A stretch of DNA of 64,000 nt, taken from positions 458,333-522,332 of the forward strand of contig RQTK01000084.1 of the NCBI GenBank assembly GCA_003991915.1, given 5' to 3'. Shown one piece after another: positions 35,465 to 49,100 of the stretch (position 1 is the stretch's first letter; every line of letters begins with the position of its first letter). Origin of the DNA: Elysia chlorotica (Eukaryota; Mollusca; Gastropoda; Plakobranchidae). A model generated the notes under the pieces. The model made no database searches. It was not told the origin of the DNA and worked only from the letters and a program-made list of their open reading frames with translations. Made by a program: the position numbers and the translations under genes.

Positions 35465-35567
35465 GGGCCGTAAGTACAACGTCTTGGTAGCTTACGACTC
35501 GTGAAAATATGAGAACAATAAGGCTTTCGGCGAGTCCTAAGCGACCATGACGTTGTACCTATGACCC
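35465..35567. repeat. Long imperfect hairpin
   Basis: The left arm, about 35465-35501 (GTACAACGTCTTGGTAGCTT, then ACGACTCG), pairs with the right arm, 35531-35567, whose complement reads GTACAACGTCATGGTCGCTT, then AGGACTCG. There are about four mismatches in the inner 28 pairs, with a spacer of about 29 nt. This may be a foldback transposon core or a small-RNA precursor. Confidence 0.7.
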
Positions 35568-35744
35568 CAAATATATGTGTTCGTGTAGCACTGAATGCAT
35601 TTTTTCGTTGCGTGTGTTCTCACTCCGGTAGTGTATGTATTCTTTATTGCGTGTGTTCTTACATATGTGCTGACGACTAGTAATAGCATTCTCGATGAGC
35701 ATTTCCTATGAGTTTTCTTAACATAATAATTTCTATTGTTTATG

Positions 35745-35955
35745 TTTGTTTTGCTGCTTTACGTCCAACGTCAGCGCTATATATTGTTGACGGGCTTCTA
35801 GACTGACGTCTGACAGTTTTATCATGACTCCTGTCTCAGCTGCTCACATTAAACTGACATAGACCCAACCAGTAGGGGCGAAATGGTCAGGGCTCAAACC
35901 TCGACTTTCTGCGTCGGAAGCCAATATTCTACCCCATGGTTACCGCGTTCCCCCA
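35745..35955 (-). mobile_element. tRNA-derived SINE (family 1)
   Basis: Same family as 50195-50447. In minus orientation it has a tRNA-like head (GGTAACCATGGGGTAGAATA, then GACGCAGAAAG and GGTTTGAGCCCTG as B box), a body with GTCAGTTTAATGTGAGCA and CAGGAGTCATGA, and the tail CTGACGTTGGACGTAAAGC. Nearly full length. Confidence 0.85.
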
Positions 35956-38640
35956 CGTAGAATATAGTATAGGTCTATATGTAATTATGTGCTGGCAACT
36001 GGCACTTTTGGCATGATTCGTTTTATGATTCAGGGCATTTCTTGATTTCATTCCCAGTATTATGTAAGAAATGTGTGAGGCTGAAACAAGTCTTGGTTTA
36101 AAGGAGGGCTTTCCATTTCTCATGACAGTCAATCGTTTCCAATAAATTGTTAATGTTATTTAAATTTGTATGTGATGAGAGATTTACTTTACTACATCAT
36201 GTATATCATTTCTAGATTTAAAAGTTGATATCAAGCCTACCCATGGGTCTTCTATGATTTCCCATAAACATCATCACTGATACTAATGAAAGAGTTACTT
36301 ACTGTACATATTTTTTGTTATTGAATTCACATGTGAACATAGTAGTACTTAGAATCTAGTTGTTTGGTGGTCTGTATTTGAAGTCTGCAAATTGCTGATC
36401 TGTATCCTTCTTCCTGAATTTCCACTGGCTGCCATTATTATTTGCTCATTTCATATTGTACCCTATATTTTCTGATTTTTTTTTTAACTAAACAAACATT
36501 TCAATTTTTGTATTTCTTAAAATTTTATTTTCATGTAATGTCCATCTCAAGTTGCTTGTTTTATCCATTTCGGTATTGTCACTTATCTATTCGTAAGATG
36601 CAACAACCAAGTATAGAGAGAGATAGACAGAGATTGCGTAACCAGAGACTATAGATTTCGTGAGATGTTTCACAAAAAGAGCTGATACTGATAGTGCTTT
36701 TAATACAGAAAGAGAGCTAGAGTGACACATGCTTACTCCTTTTGGTAATTTTTAAGGTGGTTGATCAATCTAGTATTATCTACAGTTACATTTGAACAAA
36801 TTAGGGTAAATAAATATTCAAAAGTAAAAAAAAAAACTTAAAAAAAACTACTCGGCTTGCTTTGACGTAACTTTGATGAGCAGCAGGATACAACTCACAA
36901 TTATCACATTCTCGTACTTGTAGCTGCATCATGGACATTCATAGCTTCACGAGTTGCTTTAACTTTGCATGTCAGATATGAGTTGACCATTTAGGCCATC
37001 TTCGTAGATCTGATCATGCAAGGTTTGGTCTCTGCAAAGTATGCTTTAAACTTAAATGTTCTAATAAAAAAACACACCAAATAAACAAAAAACAAATACA
37101 AAGACAATACAATTATATTATACCATTATAATAAATTGCCCCCCCCCCCCTAATAAAATAATAATATCCAAAATAATTACTACGTTATAAATCGACCAGC
37201 TTATTGGTCCATTGGCAGCCTGTTAAATTCATTGCTTCACACTGGAAATCTGAGCCCATTAAAAATAATATGTACCACTTCATTTTCAATCAGTGAGCAT
37301 GGAGTTTATTCATCATGCATGTGCAGTGTTGCAGCTTCCCACAAAACTAAAAATAAAAATACTTAGATGTAAGAAAAAACAACAACAACAACAACAACAA
37401 CATAACTTTATATATTAAAAGTTTGCAATCAATATGATGAAAAAGGCTTAATATTTTAATAATTTAAAAGGACAGTTTGAATTGAAACACTCGTACCACT
37501 GATATACAAGTAAGAACAAATCTGATACGAGAATAAGTTAAGTACATGTATAGGTTCATTGTTTTTATTTTTAAACAGTTTCTTTGTACAACAAATCTAT
37601 AGGGCTAAACTTAAGGCTTGTAATATTTATACCCTTTTTTTAAAAATTGTCAGCTTTACAGAAAATGAAAATGAAAAGTGCATCCATGAAAACAAAGGCA
37701 CAATTTATCTTTTCTTATATAAAATTTATATTTATGGTGTTGATACAAGAAGAGAAAAATAAAATTACTGTACATGCAATAAAAACTGCCTTTAAAAAAA
37801 GAAATTAAATTCATATTCACATTACTTAGTAAACCCTTCACTGCTACATATTATCCTATAAGTATTATCCCCAGTGTACATCCACAGCACAGTTAACGGT
37901 TTAAAAACTGCCTCAGGAAAAAAATCCTCACAGCTGCTCCAATATTGAAAGGAATAAATTTGTATCTGTACAAATTATACAAAAATAATAAAAAACAGTT
38001 CTGAACTTACTGCCTAGAACAAAAACAAATTATTCTTAGAAGGTAAGGTAAGTAAAATGGTTGATACTATCTTTATTTAAAATAGCTTACATTTGTCATA
38101 AAATGAAAGGCACCAATTTGTAGACCTAGAATAACCTCAAACAAAACAAATGTACACTTTTATTTTTGTTCATACTCATAGCAAAGCTATATCTTTTTTC
38201 TTCTTCTTTTTTTCTCTCTCCAAATTCTTTGGTGTCGCACTGTACCCTTCGACTCATTTCCATTTGCATAAAATCATATTCTTTATTATATATTTTCTAT
38301 CGATTCAAGAAATACTGTATAGAATGATCAACCTATAGTGATTTACATGAAAAGTTCACTACATAATTTAGCCTTTGTTTAGCTAACATGTTCACATTTT
38401 ATTAATACAAAGGTATGTAAGCCTATACATAATGCTTCAATTTCTGCAGCAGTACAAAAATTAAAAGCACAAAAATAACAAATTTACTGGAACTGTGAGA
38501 AAAGTAAGGACAATGCCAAAGTATGACAATTTTGTCATTTCAATTCAAACGATAGACTAACACAGTAGTTAAAATTGTCAATTCCTTTCAGATTCTTCTT
38601 GATTCGTTGTACAGTTTTCAACCACAGTGAAAACAGTCTC

Positions 38641-38935
38641 TTTGCATCTGTTAAAATCAGACTCAAAATTCGAAGTTTTGCTGGTTTGATTCTCTCAATT
38701 CAAAGCTCACAATACCAAGCAAAGTTCAATGCATATTGCTGCCCAAAACATGTTTTAAAAAAATGAGGTTGCTATAGAAAATAAGAAAGAAGACAACAGT
38801 AAATTACATAAACGCAGTTTTTTAAATAGTGTAGGTAACTGTCTACTAAATTTTGTGGTTCAGGTATGTCCTCTTCTGAATTTGAATCCTCTTAATTAGA
38901 AGTTGAGATCAAATAGGTTTCCATTGTAGAACTAA
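38641..38935 (+). mobile_element. Second copy of the pogo-like 3' end
   Basis: Homologous to 22195-22525: AAAATCAGACTCA.AATTCGAAGTTTT, GAAGCTCACA-like block, ATTGCTGCCCAA.ACATG, AACGCAGTTT, GTGGTTCAGGTATG.CC and the closing GGTTTCCA. It carries only the end, without transposase codons. Confidence 0.7.
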
Positions 38936-38956
38936 AAGAGGACAATGATAATGTAT

Positions 38957-39872
38957 CAGGGCTGCCACTTCAATGAAATCAAATGATTTTCAGCACGGGG
39001 TATCACGGCCCCCAGAAGCAGAAGAAATTTTAGCTCCTAAATATGTCCCTCAGAGAAGTTTGGAGAGCAGTAAAGAGACTATCATACTAGACACACTGCA
39101 TTCACAAATCATGCTAAAATATAGTTAAGATTTAAGTATAAATACACCTATTAACTTAATCCTACATGACATACCAGATACATTTGAAGTCCTGGTGTGC
39201 AGGCAAATGAAAGATTTTCACAATCGACGTAACAACACTCAAAGACACAACTACATTCTAGTCTAGCAACTTAAAACTCCACGGATTTGAACATACTGGT
39301 TTGAGTCCACTTTCTTTATTTCGTTCTTATCCTGGATACCTAATCGTTTGTAAGTGCCTGGAGGACGAGCAATTTTGAGTGTTTTCCACTGTTTCTAAAA
39401 CCAGCTAGTGCACTAGGGCTAAAAAGTAGAAAGGGCAGGCTGTCATCAGCGTCAGTATCCGATCACAATGTTCAGAAGCCTGTCTAGACTGGCCACAACT
39501 GACTAGTAGAAGATCTTTCACTAAATAAAGCACCGACTGCACAGAATCTATTCTAAAATAAGGCTAGTTATCATCAAAATACCAATACAAACCCAAGAAC
39601 AAGTTAAACTTCGCTCACAACATCTAAAAATGAACCGATAATCATCGCTTGAATGACAACTTCTAATAATTTTCAACTGAAATTTGATTGGACTAGAAGT
39701 CTTCAGCAGTTAAATATTTCATCTAAAATTGCCAGATCGTGGCACAGAAAAAGACAAAAAATGGCAAATAAACATGGATGGCTGACTGATGCATGGACGA
39801 TTCACTGCTCATAAGCGGGCTACTCGCCAGTCGACAGAAAATCCGTGAATCCACGGATGAGTAGCAGCCCTG
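38957..39872. mobile_element. Non-autonomous hAT-like element (916 bp)
   Basis: It begins CAGGGCTGCCACTTCA and ends with a sequence whose complement reads CAGGGCTGCTACTCATC, giving inverted ends of about 15 bp with one or two mismatches. The CAGGG start is typical of hAT termini. It encodes no transposase. The eight flanking bases (TAATGTAT and ATGATTAT) are not identical, so the expected target duplication is eroded or absent. Confidence 0.6.
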
Positions 39873-40049
39873 ATGATTATATCTAAAGCAAAAATTTATG
39901 CGTACTGTATGACAAACAGAATATAATTATCATAGTTATTTCATACATACCACCTTATAAAAAGCAAAACAAAATGTTGGCATAAAAAGAAATGTGAATC
40001 TATGATTGAAAAGGGTTGGAGAAGAGAAAAGAAAGAAAGGAGAGATTGA

Positions 40050-40115
40050 GAGATTGGTTGGTTGGTTGGGTTTTAACGTCCAACATCAGCAACTTATAGG
40101 CTATATCGTGGACGG
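40050..40115 (-). mobile_element. 3' tail of a family 1 SINE
   Basis: The complement contains GATATAGCCTATAAGTTGCT and GATGTTGGACGTTAAAACCC, followed by an AACC repeat. Only the tail remains. It lies just beyond the NDC80 stop codon, possibly in its 3' UTR. Confidence 0.7.
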
Positions 40116-40198
40116 GAGATTGAGAAGTCATATGATAGTAGCAAAGATGAAAATGACTTGCGAAAACCAAGGTGGAAATAGAAAAAATATTATCTGTG

Positions 40199-43100
40199 TC
40201 ACTGCAAGCCAAATCTCTTCCGTCTTCTCTGCGATTCCTCCTTTACTGTAGCTAGCTGCTTGGCTGCCTCTTCATCAGCCAGTTCAGCTTGTTGAAGAAT
40301 TTCCAACAAATGACTCTATTAAAAAAAGATACAAAAATATTGCATAATTGGTTTTCTCTAAAATGTGCATGTTTACTTCAAGCCTGCATAATGTCCTATA
40401 ATATAGTGCACTCCACTTAATCCGACTTCTCCACATTCAAAATTTCCCATAATTGGACATGCCCGAAAAGATCAGAATAAATCTCTTTTCATTGCTTCTT
40501 GTATATCTTTGTGCCTGATTCGACCATTTAGGGCTTCATTTCTTTTAACTCCCCATGTTTCCAATCCAATATGACATAAGTACTAATTTTTTATGCGAAA
40601 AATAGGTGGTTGTGTCTGTATTAGACTGATAACAATGCAAAAAGTAATAAACTTTATACAGGCTATACAAGCCATAGTATGATGTGTAGATTCCTATCTA
40701 GACCCACAGCCAAGCCACTCCTGCTTTGGCACTCTCTAAAAGTACTATTTGTCTTCTAATTCGACTTTCCCTTAATTCGGCTTAAAAGTTCTGGTCCCTG
40801 TTATGTCGAATTATCAGGTATGTACTGTATTAAAGTAACACTGCCTTAGACTCAATGAACTAACTTGCTTACTTTCAATGGTTTGTTGGACGCATGATAA
40901 GTTGAAGCCATAGTCAGTGTCGAGATGATGTTGAGCCAATCACAACCCCACTCCTTTGCCTTCCCTCTCCAGACCACACATACAATATAAGTAACACCAA
41001 GATATCTCCTATGTAGCAACATAGTTACCATCAGTTGTTTTAATTTAAGATGTCCAAACCTCCATCAAGCACATGTTTTGATGATCATGCCCTTGCACAT
41101 TTCCCTGATTCTTTGCTGCTTTAAATGCCTTCATGACTTTCGCTACGTAAAAACAATTTGTAGCCCCTCCTTTATCTTTTCTTGTTATCATGTTAATGTC
41201 AGACTAATCGTTGTTACTAAAAAATTCAACCCAAACTTTCTTTGCAAATGAATAAAGTGTATCTGATCTTATCTCACCTTCAAACTGTCTGCATGCTCTT
41301 TCACTTTGGTCCGCATCTCTTCTTTTTCTTCCAACATTCTGGTTATTTCCTGCTGGGCCTCTGCTCTAACTGAGGCAAACCTGTGAATGGAATTAATATA
41401 GATCAAACTGATAACTATATTCTCTAGCCATTACCTAGGTTTTTAATAAATACCTATTAATGAATCTCAGGCTTGAATCCCACCCAAGAATCATGTTGAC
41501 AAACATCATTTTTGGTACTATAGTAGCATACGTTTTTTCTGGGTAGATCTGAGTTATGACAGTTCAAAGTAAAATAGACTTAACTGAATAAAAAACATAA
41601 CAAAAACAAAAACAAATAAATATATATATATACATATATATATATATATGACTGGCCTGGTGCCACACATTTATTTAAGTCTGTAACTGATATTACCACC
41701 AAGTATATAATCTGATGCATAACAACAGTGTATATTAAAATGTAACAAGTCTAAGAAAATATTCTTTTCAAAAACTGAATAAAAAAAAAGTAATCAAAAT
41801 TTCAGACAAGCCCAGAACAAAGTGAAAAATAATAATCATAATTTTATGTGACAATTTTGCTCAAGAGATGATCTATAAATATCACAATAAATCTCCACTG
41901 AGCTGAAACTAAACAAAAACTCACATGCTTTGCATAGCTGTAAAGGTTTCAACCATCTTGTCCCTCTCCAGCTTCTGTAGTGTGAGATTTGTGTTGAGTT
42001 GCGTCACTTCCTGTTCAAGCTTGCGGAGCTCCTCAGACTGAGATCTCTGCTCGGTGCTGCTGGTCTGTGAACATATCCACGAAGGTGCTACTATATGGAA
42101 TGGCATCTCACAAAAAGTGGTAGTCATGCAATTTTGAAGTCATGAGCTTTGCCTTAGGTTTTACTTTGCATATAGCAATAGCATCCACAAACTACTGATT
42201 GATGCTTAAATTTCAAACTATTCTAGTCATTAATTTAAAAGAGAACTTGGAGCATGCAAACCGATTGCAAAATATTTACCATAAATAACACTACAAAGAT
42301 CCTAAAGAAATTTCACATGTTGGAGAAAGCACATGTGTTTCTAGCAACTGAAACAACTTTTCATTATACTACCTAAATTAGAATTAAATTTATAAAGCAA
42401 AATGAGTCGTCAGCCCATCAATAAAGTTCATCCCAAACTAGCTAGTTTATTTCTAATAGTTTGTTTGATGCATGGAGCATTGAAGCTGTGCTGATAATGT
42501 GGTACATTTAACTCACTCTAAAATTACATGATTGTACCGTACCAAGATGGCGTTAGCATTTTATTACTACAGCCCCCCGTATCACTGGCGACTTTTAAAA
42601 AATCCCTTATCATTCTCGATGTTGTTCGTCAACTGCACCTCCTCACTCCTATAATTTTCCATTCTGTGACCCACCCCTATTACACTACTACAGTCACGAT
42701 TTGTGGTAGAAGTGTCATTTTTTTTCTTAGTAACGGGGTGGTAGATCTTTGATGGTCTAATTTTTAACTATATATTAGTGTGTGGTATGCAAATCTGTAA
42801 GCCTGTCGATGCTTTAGGTTCATTAGACCTGAGGTTGGGTATATGATTAGTTTGTTGAATCATGTGTAGAAAGCTGAAGAGAAAGAAGAAAAAAAATGTA
42901 TGGATTTTTATGTTTGTTGAATGTAGGGTGTTCTTTGAGTTCGAGTTAGTTGTTTTCCAGTTGAACTGTAACAAGCACTGTACACCAGTTACCTGTTTAA
43001 GTGTTTCAATCTCTGCCTCCATACGAGCAAGTTCTCGCTCTTTCTGAATGACTCTTTCTTTTTTGTCATTCAGCAATTCTTGCATCTGTTAAATATATTA

Positions 43101-46100
43101 AACAAAGATAAAAATATTTATGAGTTTCATGACATAAGAAATAAAAAAAGCTGACACATGGAACAAGTGGGTTGGTAACACTAAACTTAAAGAAAATTCT
43201 TGAACACCCCTCCCCCTTCCTCCCTCACTTTCTCAGAGTACTCAGTTGAAAACTTTAGAGATCGACCCCCAGCAATCATCAACAGGGGTATTTTTGTTTT
43301 CACCCTTTGATTTCTCTGGATGAAAATGTACATATGATATAAGCATGTATAATGATCTATGCCCAACCAGTCCTTAGTAAGGCAGCTAGGCTTGATTGTA
43401 AGATAAGATACATTTTGAAATTCACTTTATTTAGGTACCAAAAACCCAATATGGTGTCCTTTTGAAATGGTAACAATGAAATAAAATGTGAAAAATTAGT
43501 TTCCTAGATTTTTGAAGGTGCTGATTTCAATGGTTGCACTTAACTATAAATAACAATTAACACAACATAAAGAATGACGATGACATACATAAGTCACAAA
43601 AGGCCTCAGTGCAATGTTCAAATCAAAATGAGATATGACACTTGATAAACTCACTGAAAAACCCAGATTAAAAAAACAAATGTAACCATTTGAAAATATC
43701 ATGTCAGCAATGTTAAGTTACAAATCTTTAACTTTGAAGATTCATTTCTATTCTTAAAGAAACTTTCCATGCTGGATTTAGCTGTGTGACAGACAGGGTA
43801 TCGGAGAGTAAGAGCTAGACACCCTCCGACAAATACCAAATGTCACTCTGGGAGTTTCAGAGGTTAACACAAGCATACACATCTCTCAGACCTTTTACCA
43901 TTCATCATTGACCTTCAACAGATATAGATATTTAGAATCAACTTGATTTGGGTGGGTGCGAACAGAAGTCTAAAACTTGGGAATCAAGAGTTACCTTTTC
44001 TGTGTCGCATACTAGACTAAATTGTTCCTTCTTTTTAGAGCGGTACTGTTCATTGAGAGACTTTTTCATCAAAGTCAATTTGGGCTGGAAAAAAAAATTG
44101 AAACATGTCATTAAATTAAGATATAAATAACTCATTCTCAATTCTCAAACAGTGTAAGAGAATCAATTTCAACACAACGATGCCTGCATTGTAGCTCTTT
44201 GATTTAGTACTCAGGGCAAAGGTAACATAGTAAGAAACAAAAATCTGGTTCAAATTTTAAACGTAAGAAATGAATTTTTCTAAGGCACATATAATCTATA
44301 AACAGCCAGTCATAAGAACTTATCATAGCTTGAACACTTCTGGCATATTGTCCTTAAAAGTTTGTTTTGTTCTTTTTCCATAGAGATAGCATCATCATTG
44401 CAAAAAATGTTCTCCTTAGAAAGTAGAAAGGATAATAAAAACCTTTTTATCAAACAATATAGATTTTATTTCTAAAGCTTTGTTGATGAAGCAAGGTAAA
44501 ACGTTTAAAAACTGGCTAATCCAGATTTTATTATAAGTTACAAATGCTCTCTTAATTTTTTTTGTTGTTGTGAAGTATTCTGTAAAAATTCATTTAGTTC
44601 AGCAACTGCACATGAGAATCCTCCCCTCCAAAGACAAGAATAGCATGTTCTAAGGCAAATAGTGTATCAGTGAATTAACGATGAATGGATCAGTCATTAA
44701 AAAAAACAGCAGGAAGTTTTTTGTTCCCTACTCAGAATATATGTACATGCTTCATGAGAATGATATAACATTTCTTTAACAACCTGACAAGGAAAACACA
44801 AATATGCTCGATATGGTCCGCAATTGGTTAGGAAAATCCATTTGGATATTTTACATCTCTGTGATGAGAAAAAATTGCCAAAAACAAAAATTTGTCGCAA
44901 ACGTGGAATATTAAACTATACATTTTTGATAATTCTTGGTAGAAGAGAAAAGACAGAAAAGGCCAAAGGGATTCCAGATTTGTTTCTAACATTCAAATTA
45001 GGATTCCTATTCTAAGCCAATCAGCAGTAGCCGCCACCCAAACTTGTGTAACAAATAATCAGCCAATCGCTCTTAGCTCATCTCTCATTCTCTTCCTTCC
45101 TCACCTATTCTTTCTTTCAGACTTGAAGTCCCCACTCTCCCCTTTCAATTTCAAGGCACTTCTTAACCTCTACTTCTAGATCTAGTAACCGTAACAATGT
45201 GTGTGGGAGCCTGTACCACTGCAAACAATGTAGCATCGCTAGTATGCAAAAAAAATGGACTATAGATATAATTAAATCAACCAATAAAACTAATAGCAGT
45301 AACTGAATAAGTGAAAACAAAAGTACCTTATAATCATATAGGTAATATCTATAGTCCTATATTGTTTGTATGAAGTCTATTTTGTTGGGCCACAACTGAA
45401 CCAGTGCCTAGAATCTAAAGTTATAGATTGTGCAATTTTTAACTTGGAGTAATATGTCAAGGACTGCCCATAAGGCGCAATTTGCCGCACTTTAATGTTG
45501 GCAGGTCTGCTACTGGCCTAGATTTCCTATAGTATAGTCTCTACAGTCAGTGAACATCAACTGATATTTAAACCGGTGAATAACTGAGCAAATGATGTGG
45601 TACCGACCTTGACATTATGGTGGAAGTCCATCACAAGGTCTGAGCTAAAGCCAACATGCAATCGAAAATCCTTGCCATCCGCGAACTCTGCACTTTCGGG
45701 GACAAGCTTCAGTGCAATGGCATGTCTGTTGTATTTGGCCACCTCTTCTTCAAGCTGATAGGAGAAGAAAAAATTTAAAATACAATAAAAATCTTTAAAA
45801 AATATGGAAATGGAGAAAGATAAAGAGAGAAAAAAAAAAGAGAGAGAGAGATAGAGAGAAACAGATATGCAGAGATATCACACTTAGACCGAATTTACCT
45901 TCTCATTGTGCTTGGCCTGCTCCATGTTGACTTTCCAATTGTCTGTGCTAATGTCTGCCATCTGCTTCTCAAGCTGCTCAATCTGCAAGAAGCGAAAACA
46001 AATCATTTCAATATCTTGAAGTAAACGTTTAAGGGGCTACTTAGTTTAAGGTACTACTTAATTATCTTTTTTAGTACATATGTAATTAAAAGATTATCCA

Positions 46101-49100
46101 AAGGCTATTTTCTTTTTCTTTTTTTGCCACTTTTTATATTTTATACTTTTTCTCTAAAATTTTTAATGCGAGCAAAGTCCATTTCCAATGATCTCAAGGT
46201 ATCTGCTTAATCAAATTTTAGTACATTAGTATGGAATAGGACGCAAGAGTGAGTAAAACAAGATGTACAAAGATAGCTAGAGCCCCATTTCCTTTAGGCT
46301 TAGATTATAAGTGCATAAACAAGTCTAGAATAGAAATTTTATACAAGGCCACATAAGAATCTTTGTTGCCAAGAATGCTTTTGTTTTTTTTATAAATCCG
46401 AGCCTCTTTGTAATTTTACAATGACATTTGAAAGGTGAAAAAGCAATCCAAATTTGGTTTTTAATTCATTTTTTTCATTCAATCTGCTTGATCTTGTTTA
46501 TCATGTCATAATTGAACCACATAGAATGTCACAATCATTCATAAACTTTGCAACTAAAAACAAAACAAAGAAGTATCCTTTAAAACATGTCATTTTCCAC
46601 ATACAGAATGCCAAGTTTTTATGCTTAATTTAAACTTGTGTGCATGCAACATAAGCCTGTCCATTTTCATTATTTCAAACTATCTAACTTTTAATTACAA
46701 CATGATAGGCAAACAAATGGCGTTGACGTGAGTTTATTTCATAGAGGATATATTACAAAAGGCATCTAGAGAACCAATTAATGAAAGAGATAAAATCAAA
46801 ATTCTAAGTTGCCACAGGTAATCAACCACTAGAAAATGATCTCTTATTATTGTTAAGATAAATTTATCATTAAAAATCAACAGGCTTCGTTTATTTGAAA
46901 AGACATTTGTTCACCTGCGCAATTAAACGATCTTTCTCTGTCTTAAGCCTTTCAACATCTGATGGCTTTAATTCCTGGCCCTCATATGCAACCTGCATGG
47001 CCTGGAGGCGCGCTTCTTCCTTTTCAAGGTCAGATTCTGTTTTATTTGAATAAATATAATATAAAACCCTGTTAATACATACTTTGCCAGATTTAAATCA
47101 ACTAAGCTTCTGAACCAATGGTATATTTAAAAACAAAAAAAGCAAAACAAAACAAAATATCCCTAAACAATGTAAGCAAGTTAAACAGTTATAAATACCT
47201 GCTTTAAACTTTATATAAACTCAATCAGGTTTCTCTTTTTTTTTCTTCTACATATAAATCAGTCTAAAACAGCTTAGGACACATGAAGATAAATACATTT
47301 TTAGCTATTAACTTTTAAAAGAGACAGTGTTGATGCATCCAAACACCATGTAGCTCCTCATAATGTTAAACACATTTTAAAATTGTTTAATTTATATTGG
47401 AAAACGCTTATGTAATTTATTATTATTGAAAGCAATAAGAAGATATTCAGATACTGTCTATCTCTAAGAATCGTGATATTTAAGAATAAGAGCATGTCTC
47501 TCGTAAAACATTGCAATGGCGCAGTTTGAAGAGAGAAATTTGAATCTCTACAAAAATAAAATGTCTTATTGAAAAATTATCTTGAAAGAAAACCAGAAAC
47601 TTTTGTAACAAACATCTTCAAAGTTTTCGTTCTAAAAGACTTGGTATTTTGCTAATTATGGATATCCTCTTAACAGCTAATTCATTGTTGTTTCAAAAGC
47701 TATGCATTTGCATGAAATAAACTCCCATGACATTTTCTTAGCAGTAAAAGAGACACATTTTATCTGATTTCAAGAGTATCCAAATAATTTAATAAAAAAT
47801 GTACAGAGTAAACCCTAGTGTGGTTACCAAAGTTCCATGCAAGAACTTCTGTGGCTTCCTTTGATAATGATGATTTACATTAAAATGTTACCATATAGTC
47901 ACATGTGTGCTCCCAAAAATTTGTAAAAACAGGTTAAAAACTGTGATGTACAAATTGTTAGTAAAAAATCGACACCAAAGAAATTAACTTGATCCCACAC
48001 ACTTACTGACAATAGCCAACTCTTCACTCCCTTTCTCCATCTCTACAGACAGAGCCATCTTATGCCTTTGCATTTGTTCCAAATAGTCTCTAAACTGCTT
48101 TTCATTCTGTTTTTGGATCTTGTAATGTTCCTTCAGAGCACTGATCCTATCCTGTAAAAGAAAAAAAAGTTCATAGTATGAAATAAAGGTAAAGTAGAGT
48201 GGGGAAAAGCCAGCATTGTATACCACATCAATCAATAAGGTTATCAACGGTCTGCAATAGTCAGGTTAGACACGTACATAAAACTACAACAGATTCAAAG
48301 ACCTGGAACCTGTGAAGTATATTAATATTATGAGCTCATAAGATTTTAAGAACTACCAACCTCCATTTTTTCTGTATCATCTATCATGTTCTCTAGTCGC
48401 TTGTTCTCCTCAATAATATCATTGATGTCACCTCCATGGTATTTTTCCACTATGGAAAGAGAAACCAAAAATTTAGAAACCTGAAGATGTAACACTTCAT
48501 CACCTCTTTCTTAAATCTATTTAAATGTTAGTACAGCATCCTTTAAAAAAAATATATGGATAAATAAGGAACAAAATACTTATGTATCATTTTAATGACC
48601 TTACATACATTTTTAAATACTGTTTTCTACTGATAAGCCATCATAAAAGAATCTGTAAATCAAATTACATTATTGCATTAACTTTTGGACATATTAATGT
48701 TCTTTGCAATCATTTTTCTTTCACTTCTATGTTTCAAAGAGAATAGCGAACATGACTGCTTTTTACACCTACCTTAAAATAACTAAAACTGTAAAGCACA
48801 CCTAACTAAAAAAAAAATAAAAAATTATGAGCTTAAATACATATTTACATATTTTTACCAGCTTTATTTGTATTAAAAAAGTTTTAAAAAAAGACAATTT
48901 TTAAAAATTACTAAAAATCCTCTCCAACACTTGGTTTTCATCTTCAAAAGTATCTGCACCAGCCATAAAAGCACTGAATGTTCTTTCTCTATAGTCAAAT
49001 GAAATCTGAAATTAAAATAAATGTTTCAAAATTAACATACTGAAACATAGTTAAAGACAAAATAAACTTGATTAATGGCATAGAAATACCTCTTTTATAC

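Larger units (their letters stand above)
34450..40198. other. Intergenic region, PPIL4 5' side to NDC80 3' side
   Basis: Begins with the presumed PPIL4 promoter (no clear TATA box seen) and ends at the NDC80 3' end. Separately listed contents are a (TC)n tract, a long hairpin, a SINE, a pogo-like tail, a hAT-like element and a SINE tail. A (CAA)n run occurs at about 37377-37401 and a C-run at about 37140-37150. No conserved protein is visible in 36000-38600. Confidence 0.6.
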
